Below, one piece after another: positions 18,011 through 31,783 of a stretch of DNA of 46,939 bases. Numbering within the stretch: the first letter of the stretch is position 1; the number at the start of each line of letters is the position of its first letter. The stretch covers positions 296,932,411 through 296,979,349 of the forward strand of contig JBOZIK010000001.1 in assembly GCA_051453625.1 (NCBI GenBank), read 5' to 3'. Position numbers and translations under genes: made by a program. Source of the stretch: Welwitschia mirabilis. Its lineage: Eukaryota > Gnetophyta > Gnetopsida > Welwitschiales. The notes beneath the pieces are model-generated. The model made no database searches, had not been told where the DNA came from, and saw nothing but the letters and a program-made list of their open reading frames with translations.

Positions 18011-20995
18011 TTTTTGAAGAGTTATGTTCACTTGGCAGAATTTTCTTATAACTAGGGTTATTAAGATTCTATTAAGTCCTCTCCATTTGGGGCAAATGAA
18101 CAAAACTATGCAATACCAATGAGTTAGTTTGATTTAACACAAAGAAGAGAAGGACATTCCAACTATTATTTTTAGCATTTTCTTCATTTATGCACCAAAT
18201 TAAATGCAAGTGATACCATTTTTTAGTAAGTAGATAAAATCAGTTGAGGACTATGTAATAGCTATAAAAGCTTTAACCTCAACAACATTGATGTGAAAGC
18301 AACTCGTAGCAATTCTAGAACTAACATAATAGAGAATCTATTTGGCTATGTTTTTTAATGATGCATGTTCCATGAAATTAATAATACAGATAAAACATAG
18401 GAGTTGATACACTATTATCAAGTATGCCTTATGGACTAACATACTCAAATACAAAGCCAACATCAAATCTAGTCCTTGCTAACTAGTATATGATCAAAGA
18501 AATTATTTTATTAAATAAAGCATTAATTTCTAATATTATTGATCTTTTCTTGGCCCTAAAACATTATGGGTCTAATTTAAACTAATAAATGATGATTAGA
18601 AAGGTTAAAGAATGGACAAGAAGTGGAATTTGGAGGTTTATACTCATATGATTGATAATCTAATAAGCATGAAAAACTTTTTAGGGTTTAAAGATGGTAT
18701 AGTAGAAAAATTAGCAACTTGCATAAAGGGGTCAACATTAATTACCCCATAAAGTTGATCCTATTCTCATTCCTACAAAGAAGGAATTAATAATCCAAAT
18801 AAAGAAGGTAAGATAGCAAGACCACTTACTTTGACTCTAAAACAAATACTCTTAAATTAATCAATGTTCATTTTCCCCTTATCTTAAAGTGGAGTAGGAG
18901 AAGAGAGCTAAGTGTACTCATGTAACAAATTACTAGACTAAACTTTATGAACTTTAGAAATAATATTAGCTGAGTTATAAGTAAGGAGTGCTCTAGAGCT
19001 ATGCTAATTCTAAAGGTACCATTTTCTTTAAAAAATTAGATTATAGGAAGCTCCATGATCTTACCTCATCTAGCTACCTTATCTAACCTATGTCTTGTGA
19101 TCCTGAAGAGTGCATAAGTCCACTGAGAAATACCTTTACTTCTTCTACCTTTTTAACACCTAGCTTAAAGCTTCTATGGCTATGTTGTTACTACCACCAC
19201 AATCATCACCTTATCCATCGTTGCTTCCTTTCCTGCTACTGCCCACTAATTAACTTTGTAGTATAATGTATCAGATTTAAAACTAAGTTAAAAACTTAGT
19301 TATCATTCTTCCTTGAATCTATCACAACAAATTAATTGTGAATATGGTCCTTTTTTGCTTTTCTAAGAACCTATCATTTCTAAAATAGATTTATTTATGT
19401 TTCTACTTTATTCCAATAAAGGAAGAAATCTAGCTTGTAAATATCAAAGTAATGCTTAAAAGAAGAAAAAGTTATGATCTATCATTATGTAACTAATGGA
19501 CACATATACAAATGTTTTATTATTTTGTAATTCGTAAGACACTTTTGAATGCTCTACTTGATACTATAACTTTTGTGAGGCTTTCATCATAGCCCAAAGG
19601 TAAATTAAAATATTAATATCAACAATTCCATATCAAACTCTACCATTAAATTAAATTATGATTAGCTAAAGGTATTTGTGTAGTACACATCTCAGATCAC
19701 AAAACATAAGAAGATCAAGGCTAAATGGAAAAAGTAAATAGGCATTATTTGATGTGAATGAGATCACCATCATTCTTGGCATGGTAAGAAGCAATTTTTA
19801 TAGAATATATTTCTTGATAGGAATGATAGGATGTTTTTTTAAATATATATAAAGCTGGTTGATAAGTGTGTGATTCATATTTCTTATATGATTGTGCTAC
19901 TATAACATAATGAAAATTGAATAGTCAAAAAAATATGGACTTATGTGATGTTAAAGTTGTCATTATGTGAAAGATCTCATTAGATTCTAAACCTATAGAA
20001 ATATGTTGACCAAAAGAGGAATTAGAGTATGGAATCTGTACATTTTTCTTCACTTTTATGATGATGCTAGTACTAGGCCAACATGGTACAAGCTCGTACC
20101 TTTGGCTTGATAGCTTAGGATACATGCATGAAAGATTTTTTTTAATTGTTAAATATTTAAGATCCTTAAAATTAAGCCCCTATATTAGTGATAGATAAAC
20201 AAAAATATTCCCAACAACTAGAAATAGTTTTTTCTCTATTAACTTTTCTTTCTTTTTTTTTGAACCAATGATAAACCTTAGATGAATCTGTAATTTCAGG
20301 TAGAGCCTACCATCTCATTTTTTTAGGTCTTTTAGAGAGAAGCAAATAAATTCTCTTCAAAAGGATTTATCCCTTAATAAGCTAGGAAACACTTATGAAT
20401 ACATAACATGTAACAAAGCATCGAGAATCCATGATTACTAGTTAAAGTTTTTAAATACCAATAGCAACTCCTGTGTTTCAAACTTCTTGTAACTTTTAAA
20501 GATGGTAATTTTAAACATTATATTGACAACTAACAAAAGTGATATTAAGCATATTATTAGCTAAGATAACAATCCTTTTGTTAATGATTGAAGACTAATA
20601 TTGTTTCTTAACTACTTATGCAATATTGTTACAAAGGTGATAGTCATATGAATTAAGCCATTACTTCGAAATATTAGAGAGCCATTGACAAGAGGAGATA
20701 TGCCTTACATAATATTTATTACTCTTGTAAAGGAATAGAAATGGATAAAAGTGCAGTAAAACATTTCCTTTTTAAAACTTAATTTAAAGAAAACATATAA
20801 ATGCATACGAAGGGACTTTATTATTAAGATCCTTTAAAATCTTAAAACTAAGTTGAAATTTATTCATCTTCATAAAATTTATTTAATTTATTCAAATACT
20901 TTTTAATGATGATAAGGTTATCAATAGAATGTTATATTTCTTGGAACTGCTCATCCATAATAAATACCTTTGGCTAATGATTCATGAGGTTATAT
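18011..20995. other. Intergenic stretch, no gene seen
   Basis: AT-rich with scattered stops in all frames. A 66-codon minus-strand frame at 19925-20125 has no recognisable domain. No LTR boundaries, RNA genes or clear repeats were noticed. Confidence 0.5.
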
Positions 20996-22274
20996 TATTA
21001 ACTTGTACAAATTGACATTATGATCAAGCTAAATAATCAATTAATATTAATGGAGGACATTAATATAATTTATTTTATCATAAAACTATGTCTTCTATTG
21101 AGTTTCATGTTAAATATGGACTTATCAGTTTTCCATAACATTTTCATTTTATTTATGCCTAACTGAAAGTTATGCTTAAAAATGAAGATCATTGGATATC
21201 AAATATCACGTTTTCAAATTATTATGAAAAACTGGATAAAATGCAATTATAAGCTTTGTTGAATGTCATATCAAAAATAAATTCTATTCGTAACAACATG
21301 TGATAATGATGAAAAGGATTCACAAAATAACATGTTGCACTACTAAGTAGGATGATGGTGGAGACACATGACAGAGATAGTTAATGGCAATCACATCAGC
21401 ATCCAAGAGCCAAGTGTTGGTGTTATCATAGGAATCTCTACCAAATGGAAAAGATGATAAACTATTCTACCTAATGTTATAATTATGTAATTGTTTACCT
21501 AACATTACAAGCCAAAAGCTTGTAACCACCTCTCACCCACATCTTTTCCTATATAAGGGCTTTGTACCCTTTATTATATCATCTTTGGCTTTCGAAAATT
21601 ATTAAATCTTGTAGCATCAATCACAGTAACTTTCTAAGAAACTCTTTAAGGGAGTGATCTAGTCTTTGAGAATTTTTGAGAAGTTATTCTAACATCCTTC
21701 TTCATATTTTATAAAGTGTTATTTTTTGTAATACATAAGCTGTTATTTTTTATTTCAATTCATGAATCACATTATAATTAAAATGGTTAGGTGGAAACTT
21801 AATCATTAAGCTTTATTGCATTTAAGTAAGCTCTTTTTAATACTTAATCTAATCCTTTTAACTTTATAGAGTTTAAGCACTTAGGGTCCTTACATTTTGT
21901 TATTGTTTAAGGCTTTGAAGATCAAGAAGTAATTCAATTCACCATCACTCATAAGGTAAATGAAATTATGTTATTATTCAAGCCAAAACACTTGATGGTT
22001 TTAAGTGTATTATAGAAAAGCATTAAACAATATTGGAGTTAAGGACTTCTTGAAAATAATTTGGCAATGCCTAGGAGCTAACTTGATTTCCTCTTCTCTT
22101 AATTTGAAGTTCCAAAATACAACTCTAAAAATCATTTGTTTTTCTTATTTTTATTTCTTAAAATTTTGTTACTTTCATTAAGTTAGTTCAAATTCTAAAC
22201 CACTAACCATGTTATCCTTATGGAAGAATGATAACTAATGTAAACTTAGTTTTAAATCCAAACATTATAAAACA
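20996..22274 (+). repeat. E1 5' LTR
   Basis: The start TATTAAC corresponds to TGTTAAC in E2. The LTR aligns with 28219-29565 throughout. A TATA box sits in CCTATATAAGGGC (21549-21561), followed by TTTGTACCC and a T-rich downstream part. The 3' edge lies between 22274 and 22283. Confidence 0.75.
21549..21560 (+). promoter_or_regulatory. TATA box of the E1 5' LTR
   Basis: CTATATAAGGGC corresponds to CCTATAAAAGGGCC at 28830-28843, TATAAAATGGCC at 32395-32406 and CTACAAAAGGGC at 38341-38352 in the three sister LTRs. This is conserved placement about 550-610 bp into each LTR, as expected for a U3 core promoter. Confidence 0.6.
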
Positions 22275-22286
22275 TTGAACACATTT

Positions 22287-22304
22287 TAGTATCGTTTCTA
22301 GGGA
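22287..22304 (+). other. Decayed primer-binding site of E1
   Basis: TAGTATCGTTTCTAGGGA aligns with the Athila-type site TGGCGCCGTTGCCGGGGA and with the better preserved E2 site at 33124-33141. The C-to-T and G-to-A pattern suggests methylation-driven decay. Confidence 0.55.
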
Positions 22305-22879
22305 TAATGGCATGGTAGTAGCTCAGTGGAGTACTACTTTACTTTTCTAACAAGTTTTCATATATAGTTTTTGCTTTTCCAATATTGGGTATTATTCCTT
22401 TCCAATGATACTCGAACTGATTCTTTTTATTTTGTTTTTCATGTCTAATTCTTCTTCTAGTGATTGATACTAGTCATCTTAATGAAACTCAAATGGATTT
22501 AGTTTGTTTTGATATTTTTCCTTGATTTTTTTCTAACTTGTTTTTGTAGGTCTAATGTTTTGTTGTAAGTTGGATTAGGATTAAAAACTTCAAAACTTAC
22601 AAACTTTTAATTAACTTTGTGTTACGGTGCATACTTACTATGTTTTTCTGCATTTTTTTGTGTTTATGTTTTTATGATTTCTCATCTAACAACTTATTAC
22701 TTACTTAAGAGGCAATCAAATAATAAGCCACTATCACTACTACTACTAACATAAACCAACCTAGGAAAACCCTTTATGATTATATTTAAATTCAATTCCT
22801 ATGAATAGATTCATGCATTATGTTACCATCCATAAACTAGAGATTAGAGTTAAAACCCTCCACTTTACAAATCTTACTT

Positions 22880-24180
22880 CATTTTAATGGATTAGAGTCT
22901 AAGGACCCATACCTTCATCTCAAAGAATTTGGATGTGTCCTATCAATAGTTCTCTAATATTAAAACATTCATGATGCATTTAGGCTTACCTTATTTCCCT
23001 TTTCCTTTAAAAGAAAAGACAAAATCCTCATTATACATCTTTTAATCCTATTCTATTACAAATTGGGTTGATCTAAGTAAGGCTTTCATCTCCATATTCT
23101 TTTCTAATCATAAGATGAATTCTTTAAAGAAGGAAATTATGAACTCCCAATAAAAAAAACATGAAACATTCTTTTAAGCCTTAGAGTGATTTAAGAATCT
23201 ATTACAAAAATGGCCCTAACATGGTTTACAATTGGGAAGGTAAATAAACTTTTTCTATGATGGATTATCTACTAATAATGGCTAATTAATTAAGCTAATA
23301 AGTATGAAAACTTTCTTAGCATGCCTTTAGATGAAGTTTGGAAATACCTTGAGAATGTTACTCAGAGTTGGGATAAGCGGATAGGACCATCTAGATCACA
23401 TCATTCTATTAGATTTATAAGCATGTTCAAGATCTCTAAAAACTTTTAAATTAAGAATAAAATAAATGAATTAGCAAGAAAACTAAAATCCTTAATCTCC
23501 TCACCCTCACTTCATCTATGATCATTAAGCCAGAATGTCTAATCTACCATATTGACAACCATAAAATAGTTAAATGCCCTACCATTTTCCTATTTTAAAG
23601 TATAGGTAATTAGTAAGTAAACACAGTTGGAAACAAATGGAAAATGCCAAAAATGATCCCTACTCAAACACATACAACCTTAAGTGAAAAAACAACCATA
23701 ACTTTTCTTGGAAATAAGATGACCAAAATCAGTGAAGAAATTAATATGCATTATCATGCTCTTACTATTTTACTTCTAATTACCAAAAACCATCCTCATC
23801 CACCCGCTTCAAGGATTCAATTAGAAAATTCATCGAAATTAGAGTTCAACTTAACCAAAGCCATGACAATAACTAAAACAACAATCCTCCACATTAAAGA
23901 GCCTTGAGTAGAACACATAGTTCATTACCAAATCCTCTAATAACTTCAACAAATACAAATCCAAATCCTTTTTACCCTAGATCAAATGAAAATGAGCAAA
24001 CTTCCCATAAGTACTCAATCAAATTCAAAGGAAGTTAGGTTTACTAAAGAAGTAGAACACTTAAAAGAAATTAAGTATATACACCTTAGGAGTGGAAAAG
24101 AATTAAAAAATCCACTCATAAAAAATAAAAGTAAGGAGAAAGTAATCTCTAATGAAAATAAAGAAAGGAATAGGAATGAA
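22880..24180 (+). pseudogene. E1 gag remnant
   Basis: Across shifting frames near 22910-23260 the plus strand reads IHDAFRLTLFPFPLKEKTKS, then W-VDLSKAFISIFF, then an ALE-FKNLLQKWP-HGL pattern. This is the capsid core typical of plant Ty3 gag (AxRLxLFPFSLKxxAxxWL...F...ELLRRCPHHGL). Further on, 23986-24180 reads IKYIHLRSGKELKNP, matching the LRSGK/R-EL motif at the gag-protease linker of Athila/Tat elements. There are many stops and frameshifts. In active relatives gag packages the RNA. Confidence 0.7.
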
Positions 24181-24639
24181 TAAAATTTGTATATATTTAA
24201 AGAATCATTACCTTTTCCCCAATAACTTAGAAAGGATAATATAATGAAAAAGTAGTTAGAGGCTTTAAAAATTTTCAAGGAAGTTAAGGTAAACATCCCT
24301 CTCCTAAAAGCCATTAAGTAAGTACCTTTCTATGAAAAATTCTTCAAATACATATGGACTATCAAAAGTAACATGAATGTAAAGAGTAAAGATTTCCTAG
24401 TATAACAAACAAGTGCAATCTTTTAAAACTAATGTCCATTTAAATACAAAAAAACTAGATGCTTTAAATCATAATTACCATGGGTAATAAGTGACTTAAC
24501 CAAGTATTATTAGACTTAGAAGCCAATGTGAACTTGCTTGCCTATGGAACCTATAAAGAGATAGGTTTAGAAGAGCTTAAAAATACAAAACTCTAGCTCT
24601 AATTACTTGACAGCTCTATAAAAATACCATTAAAGTCAT

Positions 24640-24856
24640 AGAAAATTCTATTGTTAATCGAAAGTTGCTAATTCCTAGTGGATTTTGTGGTTTTGGACAT
24701 GGAAAACTTAACAAACCAATCAATTCCTATCATTTTGGGAAGACTGTACTTAGCAACTTCAAATACCTTAATCAATTACATAACATGTTAATGAAGGTAT
24801 TCTTAGGTTACATAATAATAGAACTAAACATTTTTAATGACATAAAGTGGCCATAA
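24640..24856 (+). pseudogene. E1 retropepsin-domain remnant
   Basis: The frame from 24665 reads LIPSGFCGFGHGKL, PINSYHFGKT and IELNIFNDIKWP. This is recognisable as a frame-scrambled version of the protease tail found more intact in E2 (FPIILGRPFHETSKALINY, then NIFNAMK). The catalytic DTG is not identifiable. The domain normally cleaves Gag-Pol. Confidence 0.6.
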
Positions 24857-25099
24857 AATGATAAAGAGATAGACCACATGGATAGGATAGAAATCCTTTT
24901 TGATATAAGCAAGAAATAGGATGAATCCTCTTAGACATTAGGGACATTGATATAAGCATTTACATCCATCATATTTACTTAGAAGATAATGTCAAACCAT
25001 CTAGAGAAGCTCATAGACAAACAAATAAAAACATCCTTAAAAGAGTTAACTAAAAATAAGATGATAAAGCTTCTGAATAATAGAATTATCTACGCTACT

Positions 25100-26290
25100 T
25101 TAAATAGTAAATGGATGATTCTAACTTAAACTATGGAAAAGAAATTAGAAATTACCCTTGTTCCAAATAAACACAATATTATTATCCTTAGAATACCTAG
25201 AGTAAAATCAAGGATTCATATTGACTATAGAAAATTAAATTCCATCTCAAGAAAGAATCACTTACCTCTATTCTTTTATAGTCAAATATTAAAGCAACTT
25301 GTAAGGCATCCATTTTACTATGTCTTATATGAATACGCAGGACATAATCAAATTGAAATAGCCTTGAGGACCAAGAAAAACTACCTTAACTTGCCCCTAT
25401 GGAATATTCAACTACAAATGAATTTCATTCAGGTTATGTAATGCGTTATTCACATTTCAACATTCCATTATTAGAATCTTCTCAGACTTATGGATGACTT
25501 TTTGATCTATGGAATCTCTGTTAACCATTTTTTGCATAATTTAGAATGTGTCTTGGAATGATATAGCAAAAAATACCTTAGACTTAACGAGGAGAAATGC
25601 CACTTTATAATTAATCAAGGCATAGTTTTAAGAAACATTATCTTTAAATAAAAAATCCAGGTAAATACTTTAAAGGTTTCTCTAACTAATACCTATCAAC
25701 TTCTTAAAAATAAAAAGAAATTAGATCTTTTTAAGAACATGTAGGATACTATAGAAGATTCATTAAGGATTTCAGTAAAATCTCTAAGATATTGTATAAT
25801 ATTTTTAATAAAGATACCACCTTTAACTAAAACCTTGAATGTCAACAAGCTTTTGAATAACTTAAAGAAAAACTAAATTTTACTCCAATCATTTAACCAC
25901 CCAATTGGAAGTTATCTCTTGAGCTTATATGTGATGTTAATGATTATGTGGTTCTAGCTATTTTAGGATAAATGATAAATAAAAAACAACTGTGATTTAT
26001 TATTTTAGTAAAACATTCAATAATACTTAGTTAAACTACATGGTTAGGAAGAAAGAGCTACTGTCTATACTCTTTGTCTTGGAGAATTTTAGGCAATATC
26101 ATTTAGGATCTAAGATGATTATCTATATTGCTCACTTAGTCCTTAGATATTATTTTACTAAAAAGCATTCAAAACCAAAACTAATTAGCTAGATCCTCCT
26201 TCTATAATAATTTCACTTAATAATTAAAGACAAAAAGGGTTTTGATAACATAGTGATAGATCATCTTTTACGATTTACTTAAAAGAACCC
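25100..26290 (+). pseudogene. E1 reverse transcriptase and RNase H remnant
   Basis: An open stretch at 25133-25438 carries IHIDYRKLNSISRKNHLPL and HNQIEIALRTKKNY, the RT palm pattern of plant Ty3 elements. After a stop the same frame gives LMDDFLIYG (about 25487-25513), a YMDD-box relative whose two aspartates are kept, then LRLNEEKCHF. Downstream come FIKDFSKIS, a PPNWKLSLEL core of the RT-RNase H connection, and KPKLISWILL and KDKKGFDNIVIDHLLRF at the RNase H end (near 26160-26280). Stops and frameshifts are frequent. The enzyme would copy element RNA into DNA, but this copy cannot. Confidence 0.8.
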
Positions 26291-26299
26291 AGAAACATC

Positions 26300-27600
26300 C
26301 TTTTCCATTAATGACACAATCCTAGACAAACATTTCTTTTTAGTTAAGGAAGCACCCTAGTTTGTGAATATTACCAAATACCTAATTTCCAAAATCATTC
26401 CTTTTCATTAGACTCATAATAATAAAAAGAGGTTCTTAAGTCAAGTCAAGTACTTCTTTTGGAATATCCCATATCTTTTCAAGTATTTTAGAAATGAAGT
26501 TTTTTTGTAAATGTTTCTTTTCCAAACTACAACACATGACATTCTTAAGCATTATCATTGTAATACTTGTGTAAGCTATTAGTTAGCTAATAAAATTACT
26601 ACAAAAGTTCTTCATTTCACTTTTTATTAATCTTCTATTTTTAAAAAATCCTACCTTTACTACAAATATTATGATAATTATGAAAGATTAGGAATTATTT
26701 CATGAAGACAAATGATGACCCAAAATTCCATTCTCATAGTTGAATCCTTTAATATTTAGGAAATTGATTTTTAGGACTCTTATCCATCCTCTAATAGATA
26801 TTAAAACATTTTCATCTATGTTGATTACATAATAAAATGGTTGATGCATGCACATGTCAATCAAATGATACTTAAAGTAATAAAATTATTTAAGAAAAAT
26901 ATCTTAACATAATTTGGATATTCATGAGTTTTAATTAGCAATAGAGAAACATAGTTTTGTAATAAAATATTTAACAACCTTCTTGCTAAATACATAGTTA
27001 CTCATAAAGCAACAACATCTTACCACCTTCAAACTAGTAGCCAAGTTAAGGTTAAAATAGGGAGATTAAGAAGATCATGTAAAAGGTAGTAAACTCAATT
27101 AGAAAAGACTAGTTCTTTAAGATTAATGATGTTTTGTAATCCTATTACACTACTTTCAAAACTTTCTTAGAAATGTGATTGTTTAGGTCAATCTATGGGA
27201 GAGCTTATCATCTACCAATAGAACTCAAGATAAAGTATACATGGTAATCAAAAACATGTACTTAAGATTGGAGTTTACATGGGAAAATAGGATCATACAA
27301 CTTAATAAATTGAACAAAATCAAGAATGATGCCTACGAAAACATGAGGATAAAAAGATAGAGGATGAAGAAAATTCCACAACTAATACATCCTTTAAGAA
27401 ACATTCAAAGAATGAGGACTATTACTTCTTTATAAATCACACTTATGTATTTTTCCAAAAAAACTAATTACTAAGTGGAAAGGGTTATTTTTAATAAAAA
27501 GGTTTTACCTCATGGAGTCTTTCTCATAGAAAACCTATAAACCATAAATTATTCAAAGCCAATGAACATAAACTAAAGTACTATCATCCAACTATTTCAA
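26300..27600 (+). pseudogene. E1 integrase remnant
   Basis: HDILKHYHCNTC (about 26530-26570) is the end of the zinc-binding HHCC module. YVDYIIKWLMHAHVNQM (about 26815-26865) and LLAKYIVTHKATTSYH follow the catalytic-core pattern DYxSKWVEA...KYGVxHKxATPYHPQT. RKPINHKLFKANEHKLKYYH near 27530-27590 matches the C-terminal FKVNGxRLKxY motif. All are interrupted by stops. Integrase would join the cDNA to host DNA. Confidence 0.75.
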
Positions 27601-28218
27601 TAACTTATAAGTTTATGAGGCTTATTGATTCAAGTTAATGGCCTTAAACAAAAATCAATAATAAGCAATCTCATTATCACTTGAGTAATGGTTAAGATTA
27701 AGTTTACTTATGGGGTTTTAAGGAAAAGTACACTTATTTTGAGTTTTTTGGTTAAAGACACATTCACTTAGGATCTTTAATTTTAGTAAAACATGGTTAA
27801 AAAGTTGGGATTTACATTTACACGTATTCCTTAAGTATAAAGCCTTTAATGATAACAAGATTTGTATTGAATAGACTAATGAACAAGTGAATCCCTAATG
27901 TACATAAAAATAACTATGAAAAGATGAATAAAAGAACATAATATATCTCTTCTCAAATTATAATCACTTAATTGGATTTAGTTAATTGCATCATAAACTT
28001 TAAGAATAAAATCCACTTTTGGCTAGGGGATATGACATCTAATTTTGATATTAAAAGTTTTTATTTAGATTCCTTAATTACAAAAATGTGGTCATAAAAT
28101 TTTTTAAAGTTACATTACTTTCTTACTTGAGAACTTTGAATTTGATAAATTTTCCATGTTTAACCATTTTATTATTAACTTTTTGCAAAGTCACTACCAA
28201 AATAATAGTTAAAAAATC
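27601..28218 (+). other. E1 3' untranslated interior
   Basis: This is non-coding sequence between integrase and the 3' LTR. About 27640-27920 aligns with 36480-36760 in E2 (shared GTTTACTTATGxGGTTTTAAGG). About 28010-28060 aligns with 37515-37560. E2 carries about 0.7 kb between these blocks that E1 lacks. Confidence 0.6.
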
Positions 28219-29565
28219 TATTAAACATAAAAATTAACATTATAATCAAGTTAAATAACTAATTAATCTTACTAGAAGATATTAATATGATTGATTTTAT
28301 GACGAACCTATGTCTTCTATTAAGTTTCATATTAAACATGGACTAATTAGTTTTTCATAACATTTTTAGGTTATTTATGATAAACTAAAAGTCATGTTTA
28401 AAAATGAAGATTATTAAATCTTAAATACTAGTGATGACATCTAAGACGACTAGTGTCACTGATTCTTCTATGCCAAATAGATCAAATCTGACATTTCTAG
28501 ATTATTATAGAAAATTAAATAAAATGTACTTACAAGATTGGTTAAACTTCACATTAAAAATAAAATGCATTCTTAATAATACATGGTAGTGATGATGAGC
28601 ATTTGCAAAAAACCATGTGGCATTATTGAGTAGGATGTGAGTGGAGACACATGGCTATGATAGCAGTTCACAGTGACATTAGCATCTAGGAGCTAAATGT
28701 TGGCATCATCATAGGAATCTCTATCAAATAAAAAAGATAACAAAACATCCTATCTAATGTCATGACTATGTAACTATCTGCCTAATACTATAAGTTAAGA
28801 TCTTGTAATTATCACTCACCCATATCTATCCCTATAAAAGGGCCTTAAACCATTCATTCTATTATATTTAGATTTAGAGAGTTATAGAACCTTAGGGCAT
28901 TAATCATCATGGCTTTCTAAGAAACTCTTTGGAGGAGTGAGATAGTCTTCAAGGATTGTTGGGGAGTTCTTTTAACATCCTTCTTCCTTTTTTATAAAGT
29001 TTTATTTTTTGTAATGTATAAGTTGTTACTTTTAATTTTAATTCATTAGTCACATTATAATTGGAATTCTTAGGTAGTAACTTGATTATTAAGATTTATT
29101 ACATTTGAGTAATCTCTTTTTAATTATTAATCTAAGTCTTTTAACTTTATAGATTATAAGTACCTAGAGTTCTTACTTTCTATTATTGTTTAATGCTTTG
29201 AAGATTAAGTGGTAATTTAATCCACCATTACTCATTTGGTGAATGAAATGATGTCATCATGATCCAAGCCAAAACACTTGATGGTTTTAAGCACATTGCT
29301 ACAAAGTATTAGACAACATTGGAGTAATGGACTAGTTGAAAACAATTTGATGCTACATAGGAATTAGCTTGTTTTTCTCCTTTCTCAAGACGAACTTCTA
29401 AAACACAACTCTAAAAATCACCTCTTTCTCTTCTTTTTTTCACTTAAAATTCTATTATTTGTATTAAGTTCAAGTTAATGCAAATTCTGAACCACTACCC
29501 ATGTTATCCTGAGGAAGAATGATAATTAAGTGTAAACTTAGTTTTAAATCCAACATTGTAAAACA
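28219..29565 (+). repeat. E1 3' LTR
   Basis: It is a direct repeat of 20996-22274. It shares features with E1's 5' LTR (ATTTATG after the TTTTTAGG block) that differ from the E2 pair (TTGCTTAAGCTTAATTGA), which confirms the pairing. TATA is at CCTATAAAAGGGCC (28830-28843). The right edge is uncertain by about 7 bp. Confidence 0.75.
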
Positions 29566-31783
29566 TCACACATATCATTAAGTACAAATATTTAATCAAC
29601 TTTTACATATTTTTCTTGTCTCATGTGCATCATAGCAATGATGTAATGCTAGCCAATGATTCTCTTTTCTTGATTTAAAGCTAAGTGAATGATATCCAAA
29701 AGATCTATAATTACCTTAACCTATGTTATTGTGTATCTACCTTATAAATAAATTTAAATAAGCCATCTTATTTAAAAATAACTAATGAACTTATCTAAGA
29801 AATTGAATTTCTTAAAAATCTTAGAATGTCCTTTAGTTTCAACACTTTTAGATGATATATTTGGTATTTGCTCATAGAGAAACTAAATGAATATTATATG
29901 TGGAATTTGTTCATGAATAAAATCAACTAAAATTAGTAAATTGACAAAAAATTCCTTTGCTCTTTTGTCTTTATTAGTTGATAATAACATCTCCTATCTC
30001 TTTTCTTCTTTCTCTTTTAATTAGATAAGTAGAAAATCCTAACACTAAACAAAAGTACTATTCATACATTGTGAGGCTATGTTCATGCCTAGTGCTATGA
30101 GAATTATAAGAAATTTAGTTAGCATCATCCACAGACCCTTCATTTCTATGGGAATTTAAACTCCTAACCATAAGGACATCAAAGAAAAGAAAAAAATAAA
30201 AACACAAAGCAAGCCTATTTTTTCAAGTCTCGTAAATAAAGAAATAAGTGAAAGTCTCATAAATAAGGAAGCAAGATTTTCTAACCTCATAAATATGTCA
30301 TAACATATTTTCATACAATTATTGAATAAGAAAGAAATCTAATATCTAAGAGAACATCATCTTTTACTAAGTAGAGAAACAACTTAATGACTTTTTTTAT
30401 TGTAATCTTAAGGACTTCATAGATTCATGAATCAATAGACTATTGGAGTGTTTTATAGAAATTAATACATGATATAATAATTATCATTTAATCTCTTTGA
30501 TTTAAAGGAGTATTGAAAAAAGAGTCAAAAATATGTACTAGACCTTATAAGCCTTAGTGTTTCTAAGTTAAGTATATACTGAATAAGAAGAATGATCATC
30601 CAGATGCAAGTAGATGTCTAGCCCTTTCAAATGATACTTACTACAGAGCATGAAGAGAAGATGCAGGATGTCAACGATGAGCTCTTCCAAATAACTCTCT
30701 CTTTATTTCAGTCAGTCTAAAAAAACACTAGTTTTAAGGGGCATCCTCTTTGTCATAATCATGTCTTCTCTACTTTTTCACTCAATGTGTTATTCTATGA
30801 AGTGTCCTAGTTTCCTAGGCTATTAAAAGGATGGTAACACTAGTAAAGTATAAATAAATAATAGTGGTAATAATGATGAGCATATGTAGGCTAGAAGATT
30901 TCAAATAAGAACCTGTGAAATAAGCTCTACCATAAATGTAGAAGAAAATCACTCTCTTTCTTGGATCCATAGAAATCAAAGTGCTCATTCATTATTCATT
31001 CCATCAAGGGAAAAAAATGCAAGAAGTAAAGAAAGAGATGATTCATAGACTATCATTGAGCTCATATTTCCTTCATTTTGTTATGAGGTTTGTGTTATGT
31101 AATGTCCTCATTGAGATTTAGGGGATTGAATGAAGCCTTATATGTAACTTCTTCAACTGAGATTTATGTCAATCCAATTGGCATATTTTCACTTTTCTTT
31201 TCTTCTTTTCCATTTCAAATCATAAAATATAGTACATATTTACTATCTATTGATGGACCCTTAGAGCTATGATTTCCTCTGTTGATTATAATAGGTTCAT
31301 TCTTCTCTTGGCTATTTTGGAGTTCTAGTTTTGATGTCGTTCTTCTTACATTTCTTCCTTCTACTACAGTGATGCCTTTCCTTCTTTATCACTAGTGTTT
31401 TCCTATTTTCTTTCGTAATTGAAAGTTTTTCATGGTTTATTCCTCGCAATGTCTTCTCTATTTTCTAGATTTTTCTCCATGCAATTCATGATGGTTATAA
31501 CACACTGAATTAATCAAATTAGTAGATGCTACTCAATAGATTATAAGAGTTGAAACATTATGGACTAAATGGATAACATACATGTCTACTACATCATGTG
31601 GGTAAATGAACCACTAAGTCCTACTAGTCAAACACTTATTTTACAAAAGATAAATAATAACTATATGTCATGCTTGATCTAGGACATGTTCAATAAGCTT
31701 CAAAGCTTTGCAATGTTGGATCTTTCTCATAACAACTTGACATAAAAAGTTATATCAAATTTTAGATCCCTAATAAGCCTCAG
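29566..31783. other. Spacer between the two Athila-like elements, no gene seen
   Basis: AT-rich, stop-dense sequence. A 60-codon frame near 31090-31272 shows no domain. No LTR edges or RNA genes were recognised. Confidence 0.5.

Larger units (their letters stand above)
20996..29565 (+). mobile_element. Athila-like Ty3 retrotransposon E1 (degenerate, full structure)
   Basis: LTRs at 20996-22274 and 28219-29565 flank an interior with a decayed Asp-tRNA-type primer site and remnants of gag, protease, RT, RNase H and integrase in the Ty3 order. RT and integrase phrases fit the Athila/Tat branch. Every domain carries stops or frameshifts, so the element is dead. It has the same orientation and family as E2 2.2 kb downstream. 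No convincing target duplication was found: flanks TATAT versus TCACA, with both LTR boundaries uncertain by several bases. Confidence 0.8.

Noticed and set aside
19925-20125. 66-codon minus-strand frame (MYPKLSSQRYELV...)
   Set aside because: It was considered as a copia fragment, but no catalytic or family motif could be matched.
24015-24314. 99-codon minus-strand frame
   Set aside because: It is a shadow of the E1 gag-linker region, which reads LRSGKEL on the plus strand.
31090-31272. 60-codon plus-strand frame between E1 and E2
   Set aside because: No domain, no conserved neighbour, and a length expected by chance.
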